A DNA stretch of 64,000 nucleotides from a virus, in IMG/VR virus record IMGVR_UViG_3300034063_001054, positions 62,001 to 126,000 of that record. One strand, 5' to 3'. The position numbers were made by a program, and so were the translations under genes. Position 1 is the first letter of the stretch; every line of letters starts with the position of its first letter. This document shows, piece after piece, positions 41,627 to 49,896 of this stretch. The notes below the pieces were generated by a model. That model worked only from the letters and a program-made list of their open reading frames with translations, was not told the origin of the DNA and ran no database searches.

Positions 41627-42879
41627 TAGCCTACACTACCTCCTTTAAAATATATATCTGTCGTTTGATTATCTATTAAGAAATCACCAGCTGGATATGT
41701 TGTATATACCCTATAAGTTACTGATGGTATTGTTGAACCAGTATATGTAAATGTATTTGTTCTAATTGTTGATTCTGTTAACACATTACTAAATACATTC
41801 GGATTACCTAAACTTAAATCAATATCTAATTGAGATTGATTATTTGTTAAAACAATTGGTATAATCCAAGTGTACCAAGCTTGGTCTAATATTGTATTTT
41901 GAAGTATTTCTGTCGTTTCAAAATTGTATGCTATTTTTGTATTACCGAAACTATCTACACCACCAGTTGTTTGTGGTACATTGGATGTTATAATCGTTGG
42001 TAATTCACCATTTGTCCAACCACTATAATTAACATACAAGTTCATCTCAGTATTAAATGTCGTTGCACTTGAACTTGGTTGACTTGTATTACTGAAACCA
42101 AAGAATTGTGGAGCTCCATTACCAAACATATAGTTACCAATACTTGTTGCGGCACTTATTGGTTCAATAAACAAATAAGCAAATGTTGAAGGTAATGGAG
42201 ATGATGTTGGTGTAACAGATGGTGTAATACTTGGTGTTACACTTATTGTTGGAGTTATTGTTGGTGTTATAGTTGGTGTTACACTTATTGTAGGTGTTAT
42301 ACTCGGAGTTACTGAAATTGTTGGTGTTACACTTATTGTTGGTGTTATACTTGGTGTTACACTTGGGGTTAATGAAATCGTTGGTGTTGGTGTAGGTGTG
42401 ATTGCAACACAACTATTGTTTACACAAACATCACCAATAAAAATATCACATTCAGTCAAAGCAATTGGATTACTACCACAATAATATAATGTTGTACCTG
42501 AGTTGATTGGTAATACACTTGTAATTGTTCCATCACATTGTGTATAATAAAAAGTTCCACCAGTTGTTCCAGTATTCGTTATTTGAATACATCTACATAA
42601 ATCAGTTGGTGTCGAACTTGGTGTAGGTGTAATTGTTGGAGTAGGTGTCGGTGTTACAGGACAACTATATGGTAAAAATGTTTCACATCCGTTACTATCA
42701 ATAACTTTAATAATTATACTATCCGCAACATCTAAAGGTGATGGAATATCAAAAGTTGTTGTTGCCGATAATGATGTTGAGCCAGTTAGTGTATAACAAT
42801 AGATTAATGTTACATCACAAACTATGACTTGATATGGGGGTGTCCCAGTTGTTGCTGATATACTTATTTGATGTGGCAT
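41626..42879 (-). CDS. Fibre/adhesin with mucin-like Pro/Thr stalk
   Basis: A 417-aa protein. Residues ~1-155 hold two short beta domains (PYQVIVCDVTLIYCYTLTGS and TNTGTTGGTFYYTQCDGTIT) separated by a first [18 protein letters not shown] linker. Residues ~158-230 are a long Pro/Thr/Ser stalk with units such as [20 protein letters not shown]. The C-terminal ~185 residues are a beta domain (FAYLFIEPISAATSIGNYMF). The form, a short base, stalk and head, suggests a thin fibre. A TATTTAT lies 5 nt before its ATG. Stop and start overlap the S74 fibre gene by 1 nt, so the two may form one fibre complex. Confidence 0.6.
   Translation of the reverse strand: MPHQISISATTGTPPYQVIVCDVTLIYCYTLTGSTSLSATTTFDIPSPLDVADSIIIKVIDSNGCETFLPYSCPVTPTPTPTITPTPSSTPTDLCRCIQITNTGTTGGTFYYTQCDGTITSVLPINSGTTLYYCGSNPIALTECDIFIGDVCVNNSCVAITPTPTPTISLTPSVTPSITPTISVTPTISVTPSITPTISVTPTITPTITPTISVTPSITPSVTPTSSPLPSTFAYLFIEPISAATSIGNYMFGNGAPQFFGFSNTSQPSSSATTFNTEMNLYVNYSGWTNGELPTIITSNVPQTTGGVDSFGNTKIAYNFETTEILQNTILDQAWYTWIIPIVLTNNQSQLDIDLSLGNPNVFSNVLTESTIRTNTFTYTGSTIPSVTYRVYTTYPAGDFLIDNQTTDIYFKGGSVG
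42185..42405 (-). repeat. Pro/Thr stalk repeat, GGTGTTA-type
   Basis: The plus strand is a run of degenerate GGTGTTA/GGAGTTA/GGTGTTAT units coding for (I/V)-T/S-P-T/S repeats on the minus strand. Similar runs occur at 48920-48985, 51385-51790 and 53070-53110. Confidence 0.8.
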
Positions 42880-42884
42880 ATAGG

Positions 42885-42891
42885 ATAAATA
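42885..42891 (-). promoter_or_regulatory. TATTTAT element 5 nt before stalk gene
   Basis: The heptamer lies on the minus strand, 5 nt before ATG 42879, in a 12-nt gap between adjacent genes, so it either starts a new transcript inside the array or helps translation. Confidence 0.4.
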
Positions 42892-43812
42892 TTACCAACA
42901 AGTTATTATAACTAAACCATCCCCTCCATTTCCACCTCTTCCTCCAGTAGTTCCAGCACCACCACCTCCACCACCTGAACCATACGCACCATTTCCTCCA
43001 ATACCTCCAGCGGTAGTATTATTAGCGTATCCTCCAGCACCACCTGTGAAAAACAAATTATATGGCATATTGATTAATTGCTCATTATATGATGAGAATC
43101 CGCTATCAGCTTCAGATGGGTTGGTTGGATTACCTCCGTTTATTGTTGAGACAAATCCTGAACCTGTTACATTCGCACCAACACGAGAAGTTGTTGATAC
43201 ACCAGCTCCACCTGCACCACCTGAAACGATATTAGTCAAAGATACTGCAGTACCTGATTGATTTTGGTTACCTCCACTTCCCCCTAATTGTCCAGCTATC
43301 AAAGATACCAAAAAATTATAACTAAGAAATCCTGCGGTCTGAAGAAATACTGTACCAGCACTACCTGCGGTAGCATTAGAACTACCGACAGCTCCACCAT
43401 TACCTGCCCCTGCTGCGGCAGCTCCACTTGCTAAAATTATATTTGATGTTGTTGTATTTGGTTGTACACTAACATACGATAAAGTACCTACAGTACCATT
43501 ACCTCCAGCTCCTGCCGTAGGTAACCCACCAGTACCCCCCATACCAACTAAAATATAAAGTGTATCAGGAATAGTTGAAAGTGTACCAAAAGCTCGACTT
43601 ATTGCCGAAGCACCACCACCAGCACCACCTGACCTAGCACTACCAGCAATACTTGTAGCACCCGCACCACCTCCTCCACCTCCACCGATGACAATCATTT
43701 GCATAAACTTACAACCATTCGGTTTTTGCCAAGTTTGCCAAACAGCCGAACCTATCCCATAGAATGATTGAACATTCTTATCATTATTAGGTAAATTAAA
43801 ATTATCTATCAT
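42892..43812 (-). CDS. Glycine-rich adhesin, copy 3 (S16 gp38-like form)
   Basis: A 306-aa protein, one of three consecutive paralogues. The N-terminus IGSAVWQTWQKPNGCKFMQM is shared with the next two; the rest is packed with poly-Gly stretches (VIGGGGGGGAGATSIAGSA) and ends GGRGGNGGDGLVIITCW. Poly-Gly segments of this density form a polyglycine-II sandwich in the receptor-binding adhesin gp38 of phage S16, and a distal adhesin role is the best reading. The loops between Gly runs (for example TSRVGANVTGSGFVST) would be the variable, receptor-contacting parts. It follows its sister gene by 4 nt. Confidence 0.7.
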   Translation of the reverse strand: MIDNFNLPNNDKNVQSFYGIGSAVWQTWQKPNGCKFMQMIVIGGGGGGGAGATSIAGSARSGGAGGGASAISRAFGTLSTIPDTLYILVGMGGTGGLPTAGAGGNGTVGTLSYVSVQPNTTTSNIILASGAAAAGAGNGGAVGSSNATAGSAGTVFLQTAGFLSYNFLVSLIAGQLGGSGGNQNQSGTAVSLTNIVSGGAGGAGVSTTSRVGANVTGSGFVSTINGGNPTNPSEADSGFSSYNEQLINMPYNLFFTGGAGGYANNTTAGGIGGNGAYGSGGGGGGAGTTGGRGGNGGDGLVIITCW

Positions 43813-43816
43813 ATTA

Positions 43817-44707
43817 TTACCAACAAGTTATTATTACTAAACCATCGCCACCTCTACCCCCTCTTCCACCAGTGAGTCCACCCCCTCCACCACCTCCGCC
43901 ACAACCCCATCCACCATCTCCACCATTACCACCAGTACCACTTGCATTCGAACCACCACCAGCACCACCTGTAAAAAATAAAGGTGAAGAACTTGATAGT
44001 ATCGATGAGGGATTAAATTGATTAAATCCCGCACCACCATTAAATCCACCAACAGCTCCACCACTTATCGTGGGGATAAACCCTGCTCCAGTTATATTAC
44101 CACCAACGGCTTGAACATTAGCTGTAGTTAAACCCCCACCACCTGCACCACCAGTTGTTGGTCTTGATATTGTAATATTTGTTCCTGCTCCAAAAGAACC
44201 CCCAACAGAACCATTAACACCACCGATAGAATTAAAAATACCCATACCCATCAATACACTATTAGCTACGGTATTAGGATTATTACCAGTACCTGCAGCA
44301 GCATTTGAATTCCCACCGGTATTATTACTCGAGCTACTAATAATTAGATGATTTTGGACAAATGTTGTAACATTATTTATTCCAACATAAGTAACAGTTC
44401 CCGCAGTACCATTCGATGACGCAGCCCCACCAGCACCACCTGGACCTATTAAAATATGTAATCTTTCAGGGACAAAAAAAGCGGGAATTAATAGTGTTGT
44501 TAGGGCACTACTACCACCTCCACCACCACCATTTCTATTAGTTCCGGCAATACCTGTCAATCCACCAGCACCACCAGCACCACCTCCTAATACAAAGAAG
44601 TGTATGAATTTACAACCTTTAGGTTTAATCCAAGTTTCCCAAGGGCCTGTTCTATAAAATACTTGAGTATTATAAGTTGTATCGGCTAAATGAAATAAAT
44701 CTAACAT
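43817..44707 (-). CDS. Glycine-rich adhesin, copy 2
   Basis: A 296-aa paralogue of the flanking genes. It starts MLDLFHLADTTYNTQVFYRT and keeps the W-E-T-W-I-K-P-K-G-C-K-F core, with poly-Gly runs such as VLGGGAGGAGGLTGIAGT and the shared end GGRGGDGLVIITCW. Its N-terminal 15 residues differ from the other two copies, indicating older divergence. It lies 1 nt after copy 1 and 4 nt before copy 3. Confidence 0.7.
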   Translation of the reverse strand: MLDLFHLADTTYNTQVFYRTGPWETWIKPKGCKFIHFFVLGGGAGGAGGLTGIAGTNRNGGGGGGSSALTTLLIPAFFVPERLHILIGPGGAGGAASSNGTAGTVTYVGINNVTTFVQNHLIISSSSNNTGGNSNAAAGTGNNPNTVANSVLMGMGIFNSIGGVNGSVGGSFGAGTNITISRPTTGGAGGGGLTTANVQAVGGNITGAGFIPTISGGAVGGFNGGAGFNQFNPSSILSSSSPLFFTGGAGGGSNASGTGGNGGDGGWGCGGGGGGGGLTGGRGGRGGDGLVIITCW

Positions 44708-44708
44708 A

Positions 44709-45608
44709 TTACCAAGATATAATTATTACTAAACCATCACCACCTCTTCCACCTGAACCACCAGTAGTCCCAGCACCTCCACCACCACCTCCACAACCGA
44801 AAGCTCCATTACCACCATCACCCCCTATACCAGCACCATTTGCTCCCCCACCCGAACCACCAGTAAAAATAAAGGCGTTTCTTAAAACATTTGATTTATT
44901 TGGAAAAGAACCTGTAAATCCATCAGTTCCTCTATTTGTGCCACCCGCTGCTCCACCTGATAATGTAGGAAAAACACCACCTGTATTCACATTACCACCA
45001 GTTCCATTTGCGTTTGCGGCACTTGACCCACCTCCACCAGACCCACCACATAATGGAGAAGTTGGTGCTAAAGCCGTACCATTACCTCCTGCATTAGACC
45101 CACCACTTGTACCATTTTGACCTGCACCAAATAAATTGACACCTGAATAACCCAAGATTTGATTTGCCGCTGTAGGTGCACCACCAGTACCTCCAAGAGT
45201 ACCTGCAGCAGCACCTCCACCAGGTGTGGTGGAATTACTATATAGTAAAACATTCACACTTGTAGTATCAGGTAAAACTGATACATATGAAATACTACCA
45301 GCACTTCCGTTACTATTTGGTGTTCCACCAGCCCCACCATAACCAACATTGATGTATACAATATCAGGTAGTGTATTAGCCATAAACATACCTTTGTTCA
45401 TACCCGAAGACCCACCTCCACCACCACCAGTTCTTCCGACACCAGTACCTGATTGACCTCCACCACCTCCAGCCCCACCACCGATGACGAGCATATATAC
45501 AAACTTACAACCCCTTGGTTTTTGCCAAGTTTGCCAAGTACTCGAACCAATAGCGTAAAATATAGCAACACTATTGTCTAAATTGGGGAGGTTATTATAA
45601 TCAATCAT
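44709..45608 (-). CDS. Glycine-rich adhesin, copy 1
   Basis: A 299-aa paralogue starting MIDYNNLPNLDNSVAIFYAI, nearly matching the start of copy 3, with core TWQKPRGCKFVYMLVIGGG and end GGDGLVIIISW. Three tandem copies with a conserved base and end and variable middle suggest alternative receptor-binding tips, exchanged by recombination. The DNA on the plus strand is very C-rich in CCACCACC-type units, unlike the rest of the window, because Gly codons dominate. Confidence 0.7.
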   Translation of the reverse strand: MIDYNNLPNLDNSVAIFYAIGSSTWQTWQKPRGCKFVYMLVIGGGAGGGGGQSGTGVGRTGGGGGGSSGMNKGMFMANTLPDIVYINVGYGGAGGTPNSNGSAGSISYVSVLPDTTSVNVLLYSNSTTPGGGAAAGTLGGTGGAPTAANQILGYSGVNLFGAGQNGTSGGSNAGGNGTALAPTSPLCGGSGGGGSSAANANGTGGNVNTGGVFPTLSGGAAGGTNRGTDGFTGSFPNKSNVLRNAFIFTGGSGGGANGAGIGGDGGNGAFGCGGGGGGAGTTGGSGGRGGDGLVIIISW

Positions 45609-45618
45609 AAATTATTAT

Positions 45619-45792
45619 TTAAGCCCAAGGTGGAATTACATTTGTTTCAACTATAAAGTATCCATAAGGTGAAACTAAATCCAAAGGGTCACCAACCAAA
45701 CTAAAGAAAGCGGTATTACCAAACTCATCATTTCTTTGATAAAATTGACCTTCATAACCATAGTTAAACTCACATAGTGCGTATATGTACAT
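45619..45792 (-). CDS. Small fibre-associated protein, unknown
   Basis: A 57-aa protein, MYIYALCEFNYGYEGQFYQR, ending YFIVETNVIPPWA, rich in Tyr and Phe. It fills the gap between the Gly-rich adhesins and the 139-aa protein, 11 nt from each, so it is a real member of the array. The sequence is one compact strand-rich unit with no signal peptide. It may be a fibre tip or fibre-assembly peptide; no family is recognised. Confidence 0.6.
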   Translation of the reverse strand: MYIYALCEFNYGYEGQFYQRNDEFGNTAFFSLVGDPLDLVSPYGYFIVETNVIPPWA

Positions 45793-45803
45793 AATTAATT
45801 TTT

Positions 45804-46223
45804 TTAGTAATCACCACCGATTATGGTTGCATCCCAACCTGCAGCATTAGGTGCCGTACCCAAAGTTACATAAATTACATAATTTGCGGGTAAGGCAAAA
45901 TTCAAAGGTAATTCATAAGTCGATTGTGCTGCAACCTCAGATGCTGCTGTTGTTGGTAATGTTATTTCATCCCATAGATTATTGTTTGTTGCAGTACCGG
46001 TTGTTCCACCATTGTTAATCCATACCCTACCTACTGTTGCGGCAAGATTTTGACCCAAAGTTCTAAATCTTATTCTCTGAACATAACTTCCGTTAGTTCC
46101 ACCCGTAAATACAGGATAAATTGTGCCTGATGTTAAATCTTTTGTGGTATTAGCTGATGTCATTGCATCAGCCCATTGTATTTTTGGTGTTAGTGTAAAA
46201 ATTGGTGATGTATTTGCTGGCAT
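45804..46223 (-). CDS. Small beta-sandwich virion protein
   Basis: A 139-aa protein, ANTSPIFTLTPKIQWADAMT, with VQRIRFRTLGQNLAATVGRV and a closing YVIYVTLGTAPNAAGWDATI, a jelly-roll-like pattern of short strands frequently found in phage fibre or head-decoration proteins. It has no Cys and no stalk. It lies 12 nt downstream of the 674-aa fibre. Probable role is a fibre knob or an attachment protein. Confidence 0.55.
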   Translation of the reverse strand: MPANTSPIFTLTPKIQWADAMTSANTTKDLTSGTIYPVFTGGTNGSYVQRIRFRTLGQNLAATVGRVWINNGGTTGTATNNNLWDEITLPTTAASEVAAQSTYELPLNFALPANYVIYVTLGTAPNAAGWDATIIGGDY

Positions 46224-46235
46224 ATTTTTATATTT

Positions 46236-48260
46236 TTATATTAATTGATAACTATTTGATATTGCGTAAGTTTTTCCATAATCAAATGTTGATGTTGTTG
46301 AACCTGTAAAACTGATATCGAAATTTGGATAAGTACCTGTTACAGATATATTTGTACCACCACTTAATGTCACAGTTTGGTCTGGTAATGAATTGGTAAT
46401 GGTAAAGTTTGGATAAGTCCCACCTGTTGTAATACCAGTTCCACCACTTAATGTTATAGTTTGGTCAGGTGCTGTATTAATAATTGTTACATTACCTGAT
46501 GTTGTATTTGCAGACAGACCTACACCAGTTGTTAAAGAATTAACGACATTAGTATAACCAGTAAAAAATCCTGATACATTGAATGTACCTCCTGTGTTAT
46601 TTGTGAATGTTGTTGTACCATTTGAATAAGTTCCACCTGTAACAAAAACATCCGTTGGTAAATTCTGATAAGTGGTTGCAGAGATTGTACTTGCGGTTAA
46701 TCCGTTGTAAATGATAACATCATCATCAATAATTGTAGTACCACTGATATTAACATCTGCCGTAAAAGTTACACTATTCCCACCAAAAGTTATATCAGTA
46801 CCATCATCAATAATTTGACTATCAATTAATTCGTTAACACCATTCCATTTAGCTAAATAATTCGTAACACCAGTACCTGTTAAAGTACCTTGAGTAAGTC
46901 CACTTACATTAAATGTTCCACCAGTATTATTTCTAAATAAAATATCTCCGTTTGAATATGTTCCCCCAGTTACAAATACATCAGTCAAACCTGATAAGTT
47001 TGCACCACTACCATAGTAGGTTGTTGCGGTTACACCACCATTAATTGTCTGACCAACTGAAAAAATATTATCAACATTTGTGTAAGCATTGTTTGAATAT
47101 TGTGTTGAAGTTAAGTGAAAATATTCTCCAGCACTACCTCCTTGAATTGCATTTAAATCGTTATGTGCGGTAACTTGTGTTGATTGAAATACACTAACGA
47201 AAGCACTCTCAACTGAACCAGTTGTTGCACTAACTTGTACAATTATTCTTCCTGTTAAGAAGGCATGAGATGTAACTAATTCGGGTAAACTTGGTTCTAC
47301 TGATAATTGAGCTTCTGCAACACTATCATATTCATCATTACCCCAAACTTCATATAAGTGGTCATTCACTTCTTGCCCCCTGAAATACCAATTCACCAAA
47401 TACTTACCAGCTGTAGCCAAAACCTTATCTGTACCATCGTCATAATATTCGTTATTCAGAGTATTAGCAGTTGTTGTATAAACCCAAGTTCCACCACTAT
47501 GAAAACTTTGAAAAAATATATCATCTTGAGAATTAAGTTGGGGTAATGCTTGACGATAGACCCCATTCCATGCAACACCTGCAGATAATGTAACGACACC
47601 AGTCGAACCACTCAAGCCCAATGAAAATCCTGATTCTCTTGCAAATCTATCAGTTGATAAAATTCTATCATTTATCTTATTTGGTAATCCTGCTCCATAG
47701 TTATCAAATTCTAAAACATGCACAAAATTACCACTTCTGTAGGTTATCATAAATAACACAACATCACTATCGGTGATTACAGAATCATTATCATAAACAT
47801 AATATCTTGGACTACCTCCATTATATTCAATAACCACATAACTTGTGTCTTCATCAAATAAACTTGGTATTCCACCACTTCCAGTTGTCCCACTTGGAAC
47901 TATATAAACTTTTAATGGTTCAATGAAATTTGAATTATTGTATAATGCAACGGTAACTTGAGGTAAAGTTAGAGTTCCATTATTATTATCAGTCCATCCT
48001 GTTGCATTTGTTATCAAACCTGCATTATATGGGGCAGAACCTGAAATAACAATTGTACCACCAGTACTATTATTTAGTGTTAAATTTCCATTTGAAAATG
48101 TACCTCCAGTTATTGAAGTACCTGAACCACCAACAATTCCAGTTAAGTTACTACCATCACCATATAAAGTTCCACCACTTATTGTCGTTGCCGAAAATAA
48201 GGTAATACCAGTTATTGAACCAAAAATTTTTTCTCCTCTTACATTAGGTGTTGCACTCAT
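46236..48260 (-). CDS. Tail fibre with modular 40-residue repeats
   Basis: A 674-aa protein starting MSATPNVRGEKIFGSITGIT. It contains several copies of a Thr/Gly/Asn unit of the form FVTGGTYSNGTTTFTNNTGG, preceded in one case by TISATTYQNLP; the same module is in the 1,032-aa and 376-aa fibres. The middle (~residues 85-370) is a distinct beta domain with YVVIEYNGGSPRYYVYDNDS and an ENYGAG-like region. The C-terminus DYGKTYAISNSYQLI is not an S74 chaperone. A TATTTAT lies 5 nt before its ATG. It probably is a side or short fibre. Confidence 0.68.
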   Translation of the reverse strand: MSATPNVRGEKIFGSITGITLFSATTISGGTLYGDGSNLTGIVGGSGTSITGGTFSNGNLTLNNSTGGTIVISGSAPYNAGLITNATGWTDNNNGTLTLPQVTVALYNNSNFIEPLKVYIVPSGTTGSGGIPSLFDEDTSYVVIEYNGGSPRYYVYDNDSVITDSDVVLFMITYRSGNFVHVLEFDNYGAGLPNKINDRILSTDRFARESGFSLGLSGSTGVVTLSAGVAWNGVYRQALPQLNSQDDIFFQSFHSGGTWVYTTTANTLNNEYYDDGTDKVLATAGKYLVNWYFRGQEVNDHLYEVWGNDEYDSVAEAQLSVEPSLPELVTSHAFLTGRIIVQVSATTGSVESAFVSVFQSTQVTAHNDLNAIQGGSAGEYFHLTSTQYSNNAYTNVDNIFSVGQTINGGVTATTYYGSGANLSGLTDVFVTGGTYSNGDILFRNNTGGTFNVSGLTQGTLTGTGVTNYLAKWNGVNELIDSQIIDDGTDITFGGNSVTFTADVNISGTTIIDDDVIIYNGLTASTISATTYQNLPTDVFVTGGTYSNGTTTFTNNTGGTFNVSGFFTGYTNVVNSLTTGVGLSANTTSGNVTIINTAPDQTITLSGGTGITTGGTYPNFTITNSLPDQTVTLSGGTNISVTGTYPNFDISFTGSTTSTFDYGKTYAISNSYQLI

Positions 48261-48265
48261 ACTTT

Positions 48266-48272
48266 ATAAATA
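48266..48272 (-). promoter_or_regulatory. TATTTAT element 5 nt before fibre gene
   Basis: The heptamer lies on the minus strand in the 15-nt gap between the 260-aa and 674-aa genes. Confidence 0.4.
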
Positions 48273-48275
48273 TTG

Positions 48276-49058
48276 TTAATTCAAAACTTTACCCGCCCAT
48301 AGTACAGCATTTGTAACTAATCTTCTTAAATTAGCACGAGTTGCAATATATGATGGGAAATAAAGGTTAATACCAACTAATCTTGCTGTTCCAACTGTAT
48401 TAATACCAATTATTGGATATCCTGATGTTGTATATGTAGCAATTGTATTTGCACCACTTTGTAAAGTTGTTACCAAATTATTTTGTACTGTACTATTAGT
48501 TGTTAAACCAGTCCCCACACCTGTTGTTATTGGATGTACTATTGTTACTGTCATATTACCAGTTGAGTCACTACTTTGATTCACAGTACCAACATAAGGT
48601 GTTAAGGTAAAATCAAAACCTATTGGCCTAAGATTCCAAATAAATGTTCCAACAACTAAATTACCACCACTATCAACATAGTTCCTCAAAGAAGTGTTCA
48701 AGGTAACGGCACCAGTTTGTGAAGAGTTGGTGTAGTACAACACAACATCCCAACTACTTGAACTTAAACCAGTACCACTATAGGTTGTTGAAATTGTTAC
48801 AGCTGAAATTGTTGGTGTTGGATAACCAAGGGAAACAATTTCATTTGAAACTTGTCCTGACACTGTTGATACTTGAGCATCACCTAAAATCAATAACCTT
48901 AATGCTGATGTTGCACCACTAGTTGGTGTTGGTGTAGGTGTAATAGTTAATGTTGGTGTTATAGTTGGAGTAATCGAAGGTGTTGGTGGTACATCAACAC
49001 CTAACACGACTGGTACTCCACCCAAATCAACAATTTTACCTTCGTGTGTAATAATCAT
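48276..49058 (-). CDS. Stalked protein with ThuA/GATase1-like head
   Basis: A 260-aa protein. After a 25-residue base comes a short Pro/Thr stalk (PPTPSITPTITPTLTITPTP), then from residue ~53 a domain that reads like the flavodoxin-like ThuA/class-I amidotransferase fold: ALRLLILGDAQVSTVSG, SWDVVLYYTNS, LRNYVDSGGNLVVGTFIW, HPITTGVGTGL and GTARLVGINLYFPSY. Members of this fold often bind or process sugars. No catalytic Cys is in the nucleophile position, so binding only is likely. As a fibre head it could recognise surface glycan. It is a stalk gene in the array, 1 nt after the next gene. Confidence 0.5.
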   Translation of the reverse strand: MIITHEGKIVDLGGVPVVLGVDVPPTPSITPTITPTLTITPTPTPTSGATSALRLLILGDAQVSTVSGQVSNEIVSLGYPTPTISAVTISTTYSGTGLSSSSWDVVLYYTNSSQTGAVTLNTSLRNYVDSGGNLVVGTFIWNLRPIGFDFTLTPYVGTVNQSSDSTGNMTVTIVHPITTGVGTGLTTNSTVQNNLVTTLQSGANTIATYTTSGYPIIGINTVGTARLVGINLYFPSYIATRANLRRLVTNAVLWAGKVLN

Positions 49059-49059
49059 A

Positions 49060-49896
49060 TTAATAGTTTAATGCTTCTTTTATTCTTATCACAAAGTTTT
49101 GAACCACAGTTTGACATTCTCCTGATGTAACTAATACCCCATTATTTTTACTTAATAAAGTTTGTATTGATAATATGTTTGATGTCGTTGCACCTGATGT
49201 ATATAGAAATCCACCACAACCACCCAAATTAACTGGTTGTGCCGCATAATTAATTGCATTACCAAATACGGAACCCCAATTACTATGTCCCAATAAAATG
49301 TATAAATTACAATGTGAAGGGTCTGTGGTGTTATATGTTTCCCTAAAAAATGCGTATGTTGTGAATCCACTTAAAATTGTTCCGTTATAAATTAATCCTG
49401 ATGCTAATGTACCACCACCATCAGCACCTGAATTTCCACCGATTTGCCACCCAATAGGTTTTCCTGAATTACTTCTAGTACCTATAATAGTTAAAGGGAG
49501 ATAGGTTGGGTCTTGAGTTGTGGTATATTGTGTGTAACCTAATGAAATATAGTAAAAATCAGTGTCAATTATTGTTGTTGCTGAATTTGTATAAGTAATT
49601 GCAGATGGATAAGCAGCAAGTGAATAAGCAGCACTTCCTGTATAAGAAAGTCCGGTTGATAACCAAGGTGTTGTAATATTTCCTTGGTCAAACATATCAC
49701 CACCTCCATCTAATATGTAAAATCCAGTACCATCCAATCTATATGTATAAAAACTTGGATTTCTAAAATCCGACATATAATTACGAAGATAAGTGGCAAT
49801 TGTATTTAATTGCAAATAGGGTTGGGTAATTACACTTTGAAAATTAAGAAACCTATTATTAAAACTTGTAACATTATTTCCATATTTTACAATCAT
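49060..49896 (-). CDS. Virion adhesin of unknown fold
   Basis: A 278-aa protein, MIVKYGNNVTSFNNRFLNFQ. It has a helix near residue 30-45 (LNTIATYLRNYMSDF) then Tyr/Thr/Gly-rich strands (GTGFYILDGGGDMFDQGN, YISLGYTQYTTTQDPTYLPL) and a C-terminal helix CQTVVQNFVIRIKEALNY. It lies in the fibre array with 1-nt spacing on both sides, so it is a virion protein by context. No family recognised. Confidence 0.5.
   Translation of the reverse strand: MIVKYGNNVTSFNNRFLNFQSVITQPYLQLNTIATYLRNYMSDFRNPSFYTYRLDGTGFYILDGGGDMFDQGNITTPWLSTGLSYTGSAAYSLAAYPSAITYTNSATTIIDTDFYYISLGYTQYTTTQDPTYLPLTIIGTRSNSGKPIGWQIGGNSGADGGGTLASGLIYNGTILSGFTTYAFFRETYNTTDPSHCNLYILLGHSNWGSVFGNAINYAAQPVNLGGCGGFLYTSGATTSNILSIQTLLSKNNGVLVTSGECQTVVQNFVIRIKEALNY

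Noticed and set aside
42164-42412. Second minus-strand frame, rich in Asn/Thr/Tyr, within the Pro/Thr stalk repeat
   Set aside because: It is only a different frame of the repeat DNA; the T-P-T frame is part of a longer gene with folded domains on both sides.
44677-45120. Proline-rich plus-strand frame opposite the Gly-rich adhesins
   Set aside because: It is the antisense image of Gly codons (GGN read as CCN); no start signal and the minus strand clearly codes.
42892-45608. Diversity-generating retroelement acting on the adhesin copies
   Set aside because: No reverse transcriptase or template repeat is visible in the window; the differences are spread over all codon positions and include length changes.
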